DNA from: a virus
Length of the DNA: 52,400 bases
Direction: 5' to 3' (one strand)
Virus record (IMG/VR): IMGVR_UViG_3300042321_002898
Coordinates: 1 to 52,400 of that record
Shown here: one piece after another, positions 23,153 to 30,477 of the stretch
Position numbering within the stretch: the stretch's first letter is position 1
Layout of the letters: each line of letters begins with the position of its first letter
The notes under the pieces: generated by a model
Told to the model about the DNA's origin: nothing
Databases searched by the model: none
Seen by the model: only the letters and a program-made list of their open reading frames with translations
Program-made: the position numbers and the translations under genes

Positions 23153-23656
23153 ATGAGTCAAAAACCCGCAATAGCCACAGGCTCTCCGTGTGCAGTCAAG
23201 ATCAACGGAGAATTCACGCCAGCGACCTACGTCGACTGGTCAGAGAAATACAATCTGCCGATCGTCATGATCGGCGGACGCCGCATGTATCGTCGCATCT
23301 TCGATGTCGATGCCACCGCCGTTCTCAGGGCAAGACCTGCCGACAGGTCCGTGCCGCCGATCGACAGGCTGCCTCCTCCGCCGGAGCCGTCCGAGTCAGA
23401 CCGCCCGAGTCTGCTCGCGATGAACCGCGTCCGAGTCGTGCCACTCAACACGCGACTCCGCGAGGGCGACATCATCGACCACTACGGGGCCCGCGCCACT
23501 GTCGTCCGCGTCAGCGACTGCTCGGCAGACGTCGAGCTGCCTCGTCAGGCGCGCGAGATCACGACCAGAGACGGCGACAGCCGGACGGTGATCGGCAGCC
23601 CGCGCGTCATCCGCATCAGCCCCAACTCCGAACTTCCGATCCTCGGACGCCGATGA
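23153..23656 (+). CDS. Hypothetical early protein (167 aa)
   Basis: Start fixed by promoter B. Two small beta-rich halves (CAVKINGEFTPATYVDWSEK; RLREGDIIDHYGARATVVRV) are joined by a Pro-rich linker (PPIDRLPPPPEPSESDRP, about residues 67-85). The second half, with its GDIIDHYG and later RVIRIS, looks like a small barrel domain. Function unknown. It begins a long run of overlapping genes leading to the helicase. Confidence 0.7.
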   Translation: MSQKPAIATGSPCAVKINGEFTPATYVDWSEKYNLPIVMIGGRRMYRRIFDVDATAVLRARPADRSVPPIDRLPPPPEPSESDRPSLLAMNRVRVVPLNTRLREGDIIDHYGARATVVRVSDCSADVELPRQAREITTRDGDSRTVIGSPRVIRISPNSELPILGRR

Positions 23657-23898
23657 AGATCACCGACACCACGCCCTGCCTCGAGGTCTATCTCGACGAG
23701 GAGACCGGCCATGCGGCTCGCCTGATCGTCGACCGCGAGGGAGAACTGTTCGGCGAGCCAGGGAGATACTGGATCGCCTACCGGCTCGGCCACGGCAACG
23801 GCCAGGACATCACCGAGTTCTCGGCGCACAGGACTCGCAAGAGTGTTAAGGCGTTTCTTCGCGGCATCCGCCAGGCCAGAATGAGGAAGGCAGCATGA
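23653..23898 (+). CDS. Hypothetical protein (81 aa)
   Basis: The start overlaps the previous stop as ATGA. Beta-rich N-terminus (CLEVYLDEETGHAARLIVDREG) and a basic helical C-terminus (SVKAFLRGIRQARMRKAA). No family recognised. A longer frame extending to 23188 is a shadow of the upstream gene. Confidence 0.65.
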   Translation: MKITDTTPCLEVYLDEETGHAARLIVDREGELFGEPGRYWIAYRLGHGNGQDITEFSAHRTRKSVKAFLRGIRQARMRKAA

Positions 23899-24149
23899 GC
23901 GATTCCAAGCCACATCCCAAGTTCATCGGCACGTTTGCTCTCACGCCCACCGAGGCGTGGGAGCAGTATCGTGACACGCTGTTCGCGCACCACATCGAGG
24001 ACATGCCTGACCACATGGACTCGGCGCTTCATCTGGCCTTCATGGTCGGATTGTCGCATGGCGCGATGCTGCAGGGCGAGCTCGCCCGCGGCTGCGTTGA
24101 GTTTGTCAATGACCGCATCCACGAGATGCTTGATCCCACGAAACAATGA
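23895..24149 (+). CDS. Hypothetical protein (84 aa)
   Basis: It overlaps both neighbours as ATGA. It begins MSDSKPHPKFIGTFALTPTE and is mainly helical with HHIEDMPDHMDSALHLAFMVG, rich in His and Met, which might indicate metal contact. No family recognised. Confidence 0.65.
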   Translation: MSDSKPHPKFIGTFALTPTEAWEQYRDTLFAHHIEDMPDHMDSALHLAFMVGLSHGAMLQGELARGCVEFVNDRIHEMLDPTKQ

Positions 24150-24304
24150 GCACATCCGAAGACACCCAGAGACCGCCAGACGAGATCCCATGCCGTGGCA
24201 GCCGCCCGCGACGCACGCCAGAGGAGGACGCCGAGTGGGAGGCAGAAAAGCGCCTCGAGCACGACGCCGACCGCTGCTGCGGCCACGACTGGAGCAACAC
24301 CTGA
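24146..24304 (+). CDS. Small hypothetical protein (52 aa)
   Basis: MSTSEDTQRPPDEIPCRGSR leads to an acidic helix and ends with CCGHDW. Three cysteines and two histidines could bind a metal. The start overlaps the previous stop as ATGA and the stop is 2 bases before the helicase ATG. Confidence 0.58.
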   Translation: MSTSEDTQRPPDEIPCRGSRPRRTPEEDAEWEAEKRLEHDADRCCGHDWSNT

Positions 24305-24306
24305 CC

Positions 24307-25668
24307 ATGGCCGAGTTCCGCCCATACCAGCAGGAGGCTGCCCGCCGACTCTCGGAGATTCTCTCTGAGAGGGGTTTTGCCCTTGATGCCTCTGACACCG
24401 GCATCGGCAAGACCTTCACGGCCATTGCCACGGCACTCGAGTTCGAAGACCAGGACGGGCACATTCCGCGGATCGCCGTGATCTGCCGCGCCCGCGCCAT
24501 CACAAAGTGGAAGGTCGCCCTCGGGCAATTCGGCATCGTGCCAGAGTTTGTCATGAGCTGGGAAAAGGCCCGCGGCGGCCGCAACGAGGACTTCATCCCG
24601 ATCCGCAACCGACTCGGCCGCGTCCGCGCCTTCAATTTTGTCATGCCCCATCCGATGATCCTCATCATCGACGAGATCCACGCCGGCGGAGGTCTCAAGA
24701 GCCAGAACGCCGAGCTCGTCATCGCGGCGCAGCGAAATCCGAATGTCCTCGTGCTCGGCCTCTCTGCGACTCCGGCAGACTCGCCCCTCAAGATGCGAGC
24801 CCTCGGCTTCTGCACCGGCATGCATCGTCTCGACAACGACTTCTGGAACTGGTGCCGCAGGAACGGCTGCGTGCGCAGTCCGTTCGGTGGTCTCTACTTT
24901 CGCAAGGGAGACCGTGACCGAGTGCTCGGCGACATCCACCGAACCCTCTTTGACGGCCCCGACTGCTGGGGACTCCGTCTCCGCAAGAAAGATCTCTTTG
25001 AGGCCGGACAGTTCCCCGAGGCCCAGACCACGGTCGAGCTGTGGGATCTTCCAGATTCCCCACCGTCCTGGCTCGGACCCTGGCTCAGTCTGGTCGACGA
25101 CGACGAGCAGGCCGACGTGGAGCGACACGAGGGAAATCCCAGTCCCGGCATTCTCGCGATCCGAGATCGGCAGCGCGCCGAGCTCTTCAAGGTCCCGGCC
25201 CTGATCGAGGAGATTGAGGACCGGTTCGAGGAGGGTGAGTCCGTCATCGTGTTTGTCCAGTTCACCAGGACGATCCAGGTCATCTCCGAGCGTCTCGGCA
25301 CGATTGACCACAGGGTGCTCGACGGCAAGAGGTCTCGGCGCGACCAGGAGGCGGCCGTGCATGATTTCCAGTCTGGCCTAGTCAGGGTCCTGGTCTGCCA
25401 GGTCGACGCGGGATCCGAGTCGATCGACCTGCACGACACGCACGGGTCGAGACCTCGCCACGTGATCGTGTTTCCGACCTACAAGGCCGTGACCCTCATC
25501 CAGGTCCTTGGTCGGGCGGTTCGGTCTGGCGCAAAGAGTCCCGTCGTTCAGCGCATCGTCTACTCGTCGACCGGCATCGAGTCGAAGATAGCCAGGGCCG
25601 TGGAGCGCCGACTCGAGAATCTTTCCTTGCTGACAGACGGTGAACTCAACATGGAGGGAATGATATGA
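24307..25668 (+). CDS. SF2 DNA/RNA helicase, DEIH-box
   Basis: 453 aa from the ATG at 24307; the longer frame to 23935 runs over three other genes. Motifs in order: FRPYQQEAARRL (Q-tip), DTGIGKTF (Walker A, K35), IIDEIHAGG (Walker B, 121-128), GLSATP (motif III, 151-156), VIVFVQFT (motif IV), and VLGRAVRSG (motif VI). This is a complete two-domain superfamily 2 motor of the restriction-enzyme-helicase type, with a short insertion between the domains. It is likely a replication or recombination helicase acting with the nuclease and polymerase encoded downstream. Confidence 0.92.
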   Translation: MAEFRPYQQEAARRLSEILSERGFALDASDTGIGKTFTAIATALEFEDQDGHIPRIAVICRARAITKWKVALGQFGIVPEFVMSWEKARGGRNEDFIPIRNRLGRVRAFNFVMPHPMILIIDEIHAGGGLKSQNAELVIAAQRNPNVLVLGLSATPADSPLKMRALGFCTGMHRLDNDFWNWCRRNGCVRSPFGGLYFRKGDRDRVLGDIHRTLFDGPDCWGLRLRKKDLFEAGQFPEAQTTVELWDLPDSPPSWLGPWLSLVDDDEQADVERHEGNPSPGILAIRDRQRAELFKVPALIEEIEDRFEEGESVIVFVQFTRTIQVISERLGTIDHRVLDGKRSRRDQEAAVHDFQSGLVRVLVCQVDAGSESIDLHDTHGSRPRHVIVFPTYKAVTLIQVLGRAVRSGAKSPVVQRIVYSSTGIESKIARAVERRLENLSLLTDGELNMEGMI

Positions 25669-25865
25669 AACAAATGATCGATCGAATCGTCGGCTGGCTC
25701 GGCAGGGCCAGTGAGAGTCCGAGACTGCATGCCGCGGGATTCCGCTTCTGCCATGAGCAGTCTCGGTGGATGCTGGAAGACCGGGTCTTTCCGACTCGCC
25801 ACTCGGCCATGGAACACCTGCGTGACCTCACGGTCAGGCAGGCACTGCGGAGGATGGTGTCATGA
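25665..25865 (+). CDS. Hypothetical protein (66 aa)
   Basis: ATGA-coupled to the helicase. An amphipathic N-terminal helix (MKQMIDRIVGWLGRA) is followed by a basic globular part with FRFCHEQSRWMLEDRVFPTRHSAM. It looks like a small folded domain. No family recognised. Confidence 0.62.
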   Translation: MKQMIDRIVGWLGRASESPRLHAAGFRFCHEQSRWMLEDRVFPTRHSAMEHLRDLTVRQALRRMVS

Positions 25866-26053
25866 TGCGGGGATTCAGTCTCAACGCCGTGCTCGCGGCC
25901 CTCTGCCTGTTCTGGGCGGCCGCCGTGTCAATCGCGATCCTGCATCTCGGATCTCGCCACCGTCCAGAACCCGATCTCAGTCTCTGTCCGCTGTGCAGCA
26001 GGCCTGTGCCTCCGTCGCAGACAGAGTGGCAGCTTCATCCAGAGACTCCATGA
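25862..26053 (+). CDS. Small membrane protein with C-x2-C (63 aa)
   Basis: A hydrophobic N-terminus (VLAALCLFWAAAVSIAIL, about residues 10-27) forms a membrane anchor, followed by a short tail with LCPLCSRP, a possible half zinc site. It overlaps both neighbours by ATGA. Unknown role. Confidence 0.6.
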   Translation: MMRGFSLNAVLAALCLFWAAAVSIAILHLGSRHRPEPDLSLCPLCSRPVPPSQTEWQLHPETP

Positions 26054-26595
26054 ACTGCCAGATCGGATCACTGCCTCGGCACCAGTATGTCTGGGTCGAC
26101 TCGAAGTTCACCCACGAGAATCCGTGCGGCTTCGTGCCCGCCGTGTGGTTTGGTCTCGTCTCGATCCCGGGTCGCATGTGGGGCTGCAACGTCATGTTCG
26201 AGTCTGGTGCCGTCTACCGGTCGGTGCCTCCCCATGCCCTGGCATTTTCTTCGACCCCGCATCTGGACTGGCGTCCTGATGACGCGCAGCTGTGGGACTG
26301 CTACGGATACGACTGGCACGCGACCGAGTATACCTATCTCCGCGGAATGCAGTGTGATGCTCTCATCAAGAACAGCGAGCATCTCGGCGCCTATCTCTTC
26401 ACGGCGGCGCCGATCGGAGACGGATTCTCCGATGCTCCTGAGCAGGCAAAGGAGTTCATGTTCATCCGACTCTACAACAACAGACTCACGATCCAGCCCA
26501 CGAACCGGGTGCTGTTTGAGGATCGCAGTTTCACCGATGCGTCAAACGGAGTTCCGCGACTTCGTCTGCAGACAGAGACCTATTCCTGTGAGTGA
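26050..26595 (+). CDS. Hypothetical protein (181 aa)
   Basis: The start at 26050 overlaps the previous stop as ATGA. The sequence is Trp/Tyr/His-rich: GSLPRHQYVWVDSKF, LDWRPDDAQLWDCYGYDWHATEYTYL and EFMFIRLYNNRLTIQP. It looks like a beta-rich globular protein. No known family could be named. Confidence 0.7.
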   Translation: MNCQIGSLPRHQYVWVDSKFTHENPCGFVPAVWFGLVSIPGRMWGCNVMFESGAVYRSVPPHALAFSSTPHLDWRPDDAQLWDCYGYDWHATEYTYLRGMQCDALIKNSEHLGAYLFTAAPIGDGFSDAPEQAKEFMFIRLYNNRLTIQPTNRVLFEDRSFTDASNGVPRLRLQTETYSCE

Positions 26596-26785
26596 CTTTC
26601 ATCCACGTCTTGCCGCGGCCCTTGAGTCGGCAGTCCGGCTGCACGACTTCATCAGGTCGAACACCGGAGAGAACTCCGACTGGCCACTGCGGATCAGTTC
26701 AGACACTCCGGGCGCGGTTGAGAGACTCGACACGCTGCTGCGCGAGTTCAGGGATCTTGCTGTTGCGGCTATCTCAGAGAGATAA
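26588..26785 (+). CDS. Small helical protein with GTG start (65 aa)
   Basis: A GTG at 26588, inside the previous gene, opens a frame with normal coding character: SDFHPRLAAALESAVRLHDF and ERLDTLLREFRDLAVAAI. Two helices are predicted. It ends before the palindrome and promoter C. An upstream ATG in the same frame (26087) would overlap the previous gene completely and is rejected. Confidence 0.5.
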   Translation: MSDFHPRLAAALESAVRLHDFIRSNTGENSDWPLRISSDTPGAVERLDTLLREFRDLAVAAISER

Positions 26786-26791
26786 AAAAGT

Positions 26792-26807
26792 TTTTCTGCG
26801 CAGAAAA
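26792..26807. repeat. Perfect 16-base palindrome upstream of promoter C
   Basis: TTTTCTGCGCAGAAAA is fully self-complementary with no loop. It begins 7 bases after the end of the 65-aa gene and ends 6 bases before the -35 box of promoter C. It is better placed as an operator for a dimeric regulator than as a terminator, since no T-run follows. Confidence 0.7.
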
Positions 26808-26813
26808 TATGCA

Positions 26814-26851
26814 TTTACTTGGCAGCCAGCCACGATAATCTTCACACCGTC
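26814..26851 (+). promoter_or_regulatory. Promoter C of the TGGCnGCCA family
   Basis: TTTACT (26814-26819), 16-base spacer with TGGCAGCCAGCC (26820-26831), TAATCT (26836-26841, overlapping a better GATAAT at 26834-26839), 10 bases to the ATG at 26852. No Shine-Dalgarno. Confidence 0.72.
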
Positions 26852-27328
26852 ATGAGCCCACATCTTAGACCCACCATCGACGAATACGCGATGCTCCTTG
26901 CCTCCGCCGCTGCCCTCCGTTCCGAGGATCCCAGTCGCAAGGTCGGAGCCGTTGCGCTCGACCATGAGAACCGCGTCATTGCCACAGCCTACAACGGACT
27001 CCCATCTGGATGGGACGTCGCCGACGACTGGTGGCAGAACAACGAGCAGCGCCGCAAGTTTGTCGTGCACGCCGAGTCCAATCTTTGCAGCCTGACTCAC
27101 CGAGGCGCAGTCAGGACCGTTGCCTGCACGACGATCCCGTGCGGTCCCTGCGCGCTCAATCTCATCGCGCACGGCGTGAAGCGCGTCGTCTACGGTCTGA
27201 CCTATCCGCGCGACGTCGCCGGCATGGAGATCCTCGACGAATACGGCGTCGAACTGATCCACATGCCACTCATTCACATCAAGAGCTACATTGCTCGCCT
27301 CGCCGATTCCCATGAACTCCCAGGTTGA
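26852..27328 (+). CDS. Deoxycytidylate (dCMP) deaminase
   Basis: 158 aa, starting at 26852 because promoter C ends just before. The zinc-binding deaminase site is clear: HAESN (H73, E75) and IPCGPCA (C97, C100). An N-terminal DPSRKVGAVALD and TAYNGLPSG match bacterial and phage dCMP deaminases. It makes dUMP from dCMP. In this phage the thymidylate-synthase homologue looks dCMP-specific, so the deaminase may feed host dTMP synthesis or drain unmodified dCMP. The 3' end overlaps the nuclease gene by 17 bases. Confidence 0.92.
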   Translation: MSPHLRPTIDEYAMLLASAAALRSEDPSRKVGAVALDHENRVIATAYNGLPSGWDVADDWWQNNEQRRKFVVHAESNLCSLTHRGAVRTVACTTIPCGPCALNLIAHGVKRVVYGLTYPRDVAGMEILDEYGVELIHMPLIHIKSYIARLADSHELPG

Positions 27329-28475
27329 TCACACGTCACGAGGCCACTCGCGCATCAGTCCGTCAAGGCTGAAGCCGCTGCAGATCTGCCCCGGCTACGA
27401 GTCCGACGACACGCCGTCTGCGGCAGCCGCTCGCGGAACCACGCTGCACGAGGTCATGGACACCGGCAAGATTCCTGCCACGCTGCCAGACGAAGACCGC
27501 GAGGTCGCAGAACAGACGCTCGCCCTGCTTGCCGATGCCGAGAGTCAGTCACCCTATGAGCCCCTCAAGGAGGTCGAGCTCGACTTTCGACCCCTCAAGT
27601 TCCGTGACTTCGACAAGGGGCACGCCGACCGCGTGATCGTGCTCGAGGCCGATGCCGACCATGAGCCCGTGTCCGTCGAGCTGATCGACTTCAAATTTGG
27701 AAGATGGGAAGTCGACCACGTGTCTGAGAACATCCAGTTTCGCGCCTACGCCCTCGGTCTGTTCATCTTGTTTCCGACCATCGAGAAGATCCGAGTCCGC
27801 CTGATTCAGCCGGCCCTGAAGGTCGACGACACGCATCTCTTCACCCGCAAGAAGGACTACGAGGTCATCGTGTCGCAGGTCGGAGCAATTGTTCGTCGCC
27901 GCCACCGGTGGCTGGAGACACAGGACGAGTCGATGCTCCGTCCGCATCCAGACATCTGCGGCTTCTGTGCCCGCCAGGCCAGCTGCTCGGCGTGGCAGAG
28001 CTATATGGTCAAGCTCGCCAACGACGCAGACCTGTTTGGCCACGAGATCGCGCCTCTCACGAGTCTCGAGTCGCCAGAGACCGCAGATCCTGAGGAGGTC
28101 GTCAGGGCGTTTCGCTGGGTCAAGCCCATGGAGGACTATCTCAAGAAGTTCAAGCGCTTTGTGCTCGCAGTCCACGACGCGGGTCGTCTCTCCGAGGGAG
28201 TCACGATCGTCGAGAAATCTGGCGACACCTCGATCGTCGATCCCATTGCCGCGGCAAAACTCTTGGAGTCTGAATTTGGCGTCACGTTTGACGAGTTCTT
28301 GTCGGCATGTGATGTCTCGGTCACAAAGATCAAGCAGCTTGTCGGCCAACACGCAAAGACCGGAGAAAAGGGCGGCATGCAGTCGCTCGCGGTCGACCGG
28401 CTCCACGAGACCGGACTAATCCAGCACGGCGCCAGAGTGCGCTATGCACAACTCAGCAGGGGGAAAAAATCATGA
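27312..28475 (+). CDS. PD-(D/E)XK nuclease, DUF2800/Cas4-RecB-like with four-Cys cluster
   Basis: 387 aa from the ATG at 27312. Core: RGTTLHEVMD (H46), GHADRVIV (D106) and ELIDFKFG (D126, K128), then ENIQFRAYALGL, as in RecB/Cas4-type exonucleases. Cysteines C26 (LQICPG) and C216, C219, C225 (CGFCARQASC) are arranged as in the Fe-S cluster of Cas4 and AddB. The C-terminal ~130 residues (EEVVRAFRWVKPMEDYLKKF onward) are helical, typical of DUF2800 phage proteins. It is likely a recombination exonuclease working with the putative ssDNA-binding protein downstream. Confidence 0.85.
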   Translation: MNSQVDHTSRGHSRISPSRLKPLQICPGYESDDTPSAAAARGTTLHEVMDTGKIPATLPDEDREVAEQTLALLADAESQSPYEPLKEVELDFRPLKFRDFDKGHADRVIVLEADADHEPVSVELIDFKFGRWEVDHVSENIQFRAYALGLFILFPTIEKIRVRLIQPALKVDDTHLFTRKKDYEVIVSQVGAIVRRRHRWLETQDESMLRPHPDICGFCARQASCSAWQSYMVKLANDADLFGHEIAPLTSLESPETADPEEVVRAFRWVKPMEDYLKKFKRFVLAVHDAGRLSEGVTIVEKSGDTSIVDPIAAAKLLESEFGVTFDEFLSACDVSVTKIKQLVGQHAKTGEKGGMQSLAVDRLHETGLIQHGARVRYAQLSRGKKS

Positions 28476-28753
28476 GCAGAGAAGAGGCAATGCAAAAATT
28501 TCACGAGGTGCTGCACGAGATGCTGCCAGAACTGGGAGTCATCACCGAGGACACCGACATGCTCGACGACCTCGGTCTGCTCGATCTCGACCTCATCGAG
28601 GTGCAGCTCATGCTCGAGGAAAAATTTTCGATCCAGCTCGACGACGCGGACACTGATGCCATTGGCATCGGCAACTACCGAGTCGGCGACTGGCTCGACA
28701 GGATCATGACGATCCGAACACAGCAAGAACAACAAACCAAGAAAACCAAATAA
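28472..28753 (+). CDS. Acyl-carrier-protein-like protein lacking the phosphopantetheine serine
   Basis: 93 aa. The four-helix ACP pattern is visible: a first helix (AMQKFHEVLHEML), then DTDMLDDLG, and DLDLIEVQLMLEEKFSIQL as helix II, then VGDWLDRI as the last helix. In real ACPs the motif is LGxDSLD; here it reads LGLLDLD, so the Ser that carries phosphopantetheine is Asp38. It therefore cannot carry an acyl chain in the normal way. It may be an adaptor or a mimic of host ACP. It overlaps the nuclease stop as ATGA and precedes the next gene by one base. Confidence 0.75.
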   Translation: MSREEAMQKFHEVLHEMLPELGVITEDTDMLDDLGLLDLDLIEVQLMLEEKFSIQLDDADTDAIGIGNYRVGDWLDRIMTIRTQQEQQTKKTK

Positions 28754-28754
28754 A

Positions 28755-29714
28755 ATGGCACTGATACAGAAACTGTCTCTCCGTCGCAAGACGGCCGAGA
28801 CTCCCAAGACATCCGACGCGCCCGTCGCCGAGGAAACACCAGTCGAGACACCCGAGGTGTCCGAAACACCGCAGCCCGCTGCACAGCCCGCGAAGCGCCT
28901 GATCACCAAGAAGGCACTTGCCCCGGAACCCGATGAAGACATCATCGAGGCCGAGGTCGAGCCGGCTCCCGCGCCATCGAAGAAACTGGCGACTCGCCAG
29001 CCCATCATCGAGGCAGACGAGGACGATGTCGCATCCGAGACGGCCGTCGTGTCCTACCGCCCCATGGCGATGGGTCAGATCGACGGAGCCATCTCCGAGC
29101 GCGATCTCATGCGCCCGCGCGTCAACATGGTGCAGTCCAACAGCTCGGATCTCGAGTCGAAGGGTTTCACCGTCGGACAGATCGTCGTCAATGGCGAGGT
29201 CCTCGTGTGGGACAAGGGCTACGACCCGCTCAACCTGATCCTCATGACCGGGCGCAAGAAGTTCATCCAGCGCCTGACCGATGAAGAATACAAGGATGGC
29301 GTCACCCCGATGATCTTCGACTCGCCAAAGGACGCGGAGAGCGCCGGATTCTCGACCAACTGGGACGGCAAGGAACCTCCCACGGCCGACCCGGGACTGT
29401 TCTGCCTCTTCCTGCTCGAGCAGCCCGAATACATCGAGCCAGACCCGATCTTCAGCCTCGAGCACGCGGAGCGCAAGTTCTGTCTGGCCGAGATGAAGTT
29501 CACCGGCGTCAACTATCGTGCGGCCACGGCGGCGCGCTGGCTGATGACTCAGTCGCAGACCAGCCTGATCCCCGATACCCGCATGTTCATGCTCGGACTC
29601 ACCTGCAGCCGTGAGAAGCAGAAGTCCGGCAACATCGTGACCGTGGCCAACTTCAAGAATCTCGGACGCCACAAGGATCCGGGCTTCGCCGAGTGGGTCC
29701 TCAGTCTGGGATAA
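28755..29714 (+). CDS. Putative ssDNA-binding or replication accessory protein (319 aa)
   Basis: Residues 1-95 are a disordered, Pro/Glu/Ala-rich tail (EETPVETPEVSETPQPAAQP). The rest is globular and mostly beta (GFTVGQIVVNGEVLVWDKGYDPLNLILM; FCLAEMKFTGVNYRAATAARWL). In many phages a protein between the exonuclease and DNA polymerase genes binds single-stranded DNA, and the N-terminal location of the acidic tail would be unusual for that. The assignment is by context only; no family is recognised. Confidence 0.68.
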   Translation: MALIQKLSLRRKTAETPKTSDAPVAEETPVETPEVSETPQPAAQPAKRLITKKALAPEPDEDIIEAEVEPAPAPSKKLATRQPIIEADEDDVASETAVVSYRPMAMGQIDGAISERDLMRPRVNMVQSNSSDLESKGFTVGQIVVNGEVLVWDKGYDPLNLILMTGRKKFIQRLTDEEYKDGVTPMIFDSPKDAESAGFSTNWDGKEPPTADPGLFCLFLLEQPEYIEPDPIFSLEHAERKFCLAEMKFTGVNYRAATAARWLMTQSQTSLIPDTRMFMLGLTCSREKQKSGNIVTVANFKNLGRHKDPGFAEWVLSLG

Positions 29715-29718
29715 ACAT

Positions 29719-30477
29719 TTGGGTGACCGGGCGTCCTCTTTGCAGTGGCGCGCCCGGCAGCTCATGACACCCGCGCTGGCAGACCGCGGCCAAAACGTCT
29801 GCCCCACTTTCATGCTTCTTCCGCATCTTCCATTTCATGTCCACCGTGTCCTCGTGACCGACTGCGAGTTCAAGAAGAACCGCCAGCCGATCGGGGTCAT
29901 CTACAGGTTCCTCGCGAACCTCACCGACGTCGCGACGATTCCCCGTCTCGACGTCACCAATGTCATCATCGGGGGACCGACGACCAGGTCTGAGCCATGG
30001 ATCTGGCGGGCCGCCGCCGAGAATCCGGCCGTCTGCGTCTCTGTCGAGGAGACCTCCGACGCCGGCGCGACTTCTCTCGAGGCCGAGGCCCGCAAGGCCT
30101 GGCAGTCGATGGCCGAAGAGTTTCAGCGCCGCGGACACTGGATGTCGCTCATTGGACTCCATGAGGACATCGTCATGCGGGCCGCCGAGCCGTTCCATCT
30201 GCGCGCCATCGAGATCCGCACGATGCATGACGACATGCTTGCTCGCATGTTCGCGACCGGCTCTGCCGAGATCGCCAGAGTCGCGTCGATGCTGCACTCG
30301 ATCGAAGAAAAACAGCAGGACCGCGAGCCAGAATTCAAGAGCACGCTTCAGCGCTTCATGTGGCCCATCGAGGACGAGATTCCAGACTGGGCCCAGAGCA
30401 GATATGACGAGGCACTTGCCGGAGGCTACACCGTCCTGCAGAGCCGCTTCGCGCCACAGGAGGAGATGAGCGAATGA
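29719..30477 (+). CDS. Hypothetical protein upstream of DNA polymerase (252 aa)
   Basis: The TTG at 29719 is 4 bases after the previous stop; an ATG at 29764 would give 237 aa. The start is uncertain. The protein has a beta-like N-terminal part (FMLLPHLPFHVHRVLVTDCEF), a helix-rich C-terminal half (DDMLARMFATGSAEIARVAS; DIVMRAAEPFHLRAIEIR), and ends with a 4-base overlap on the polymerase start. Coding character is strong. Role unknown, perhaps a polymerase accessory. Confidence 0.65.
   Translation: MGDRASSLQWRARQLMTPALADRGQNVCPTFMLLPHLPFHVHRVLVTDCEFKKNRQPIGVIYRFLANLTDVATIPRLDVTNVIIGGPTTRSEPWIWRAAAENPAVCVSVEETSDAGATSLEAEARKAWQSMAEEFQRRGHWMSLIGLHEDIVMRAAEPFHLRAIEIRTMHDDMLARMFATGSAEIARVASMLHSIEEKQQDREPEFKSTLQRFMWPIEDEIPDWAQSRYDEALAGGYTVLQSRFAPQEEMSE

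Noticed and set aside
24106-25362. 418-aa open frame on the minus strand
   Set aside because: It is antisense to the SF2 helicase, whose motifs are complete.
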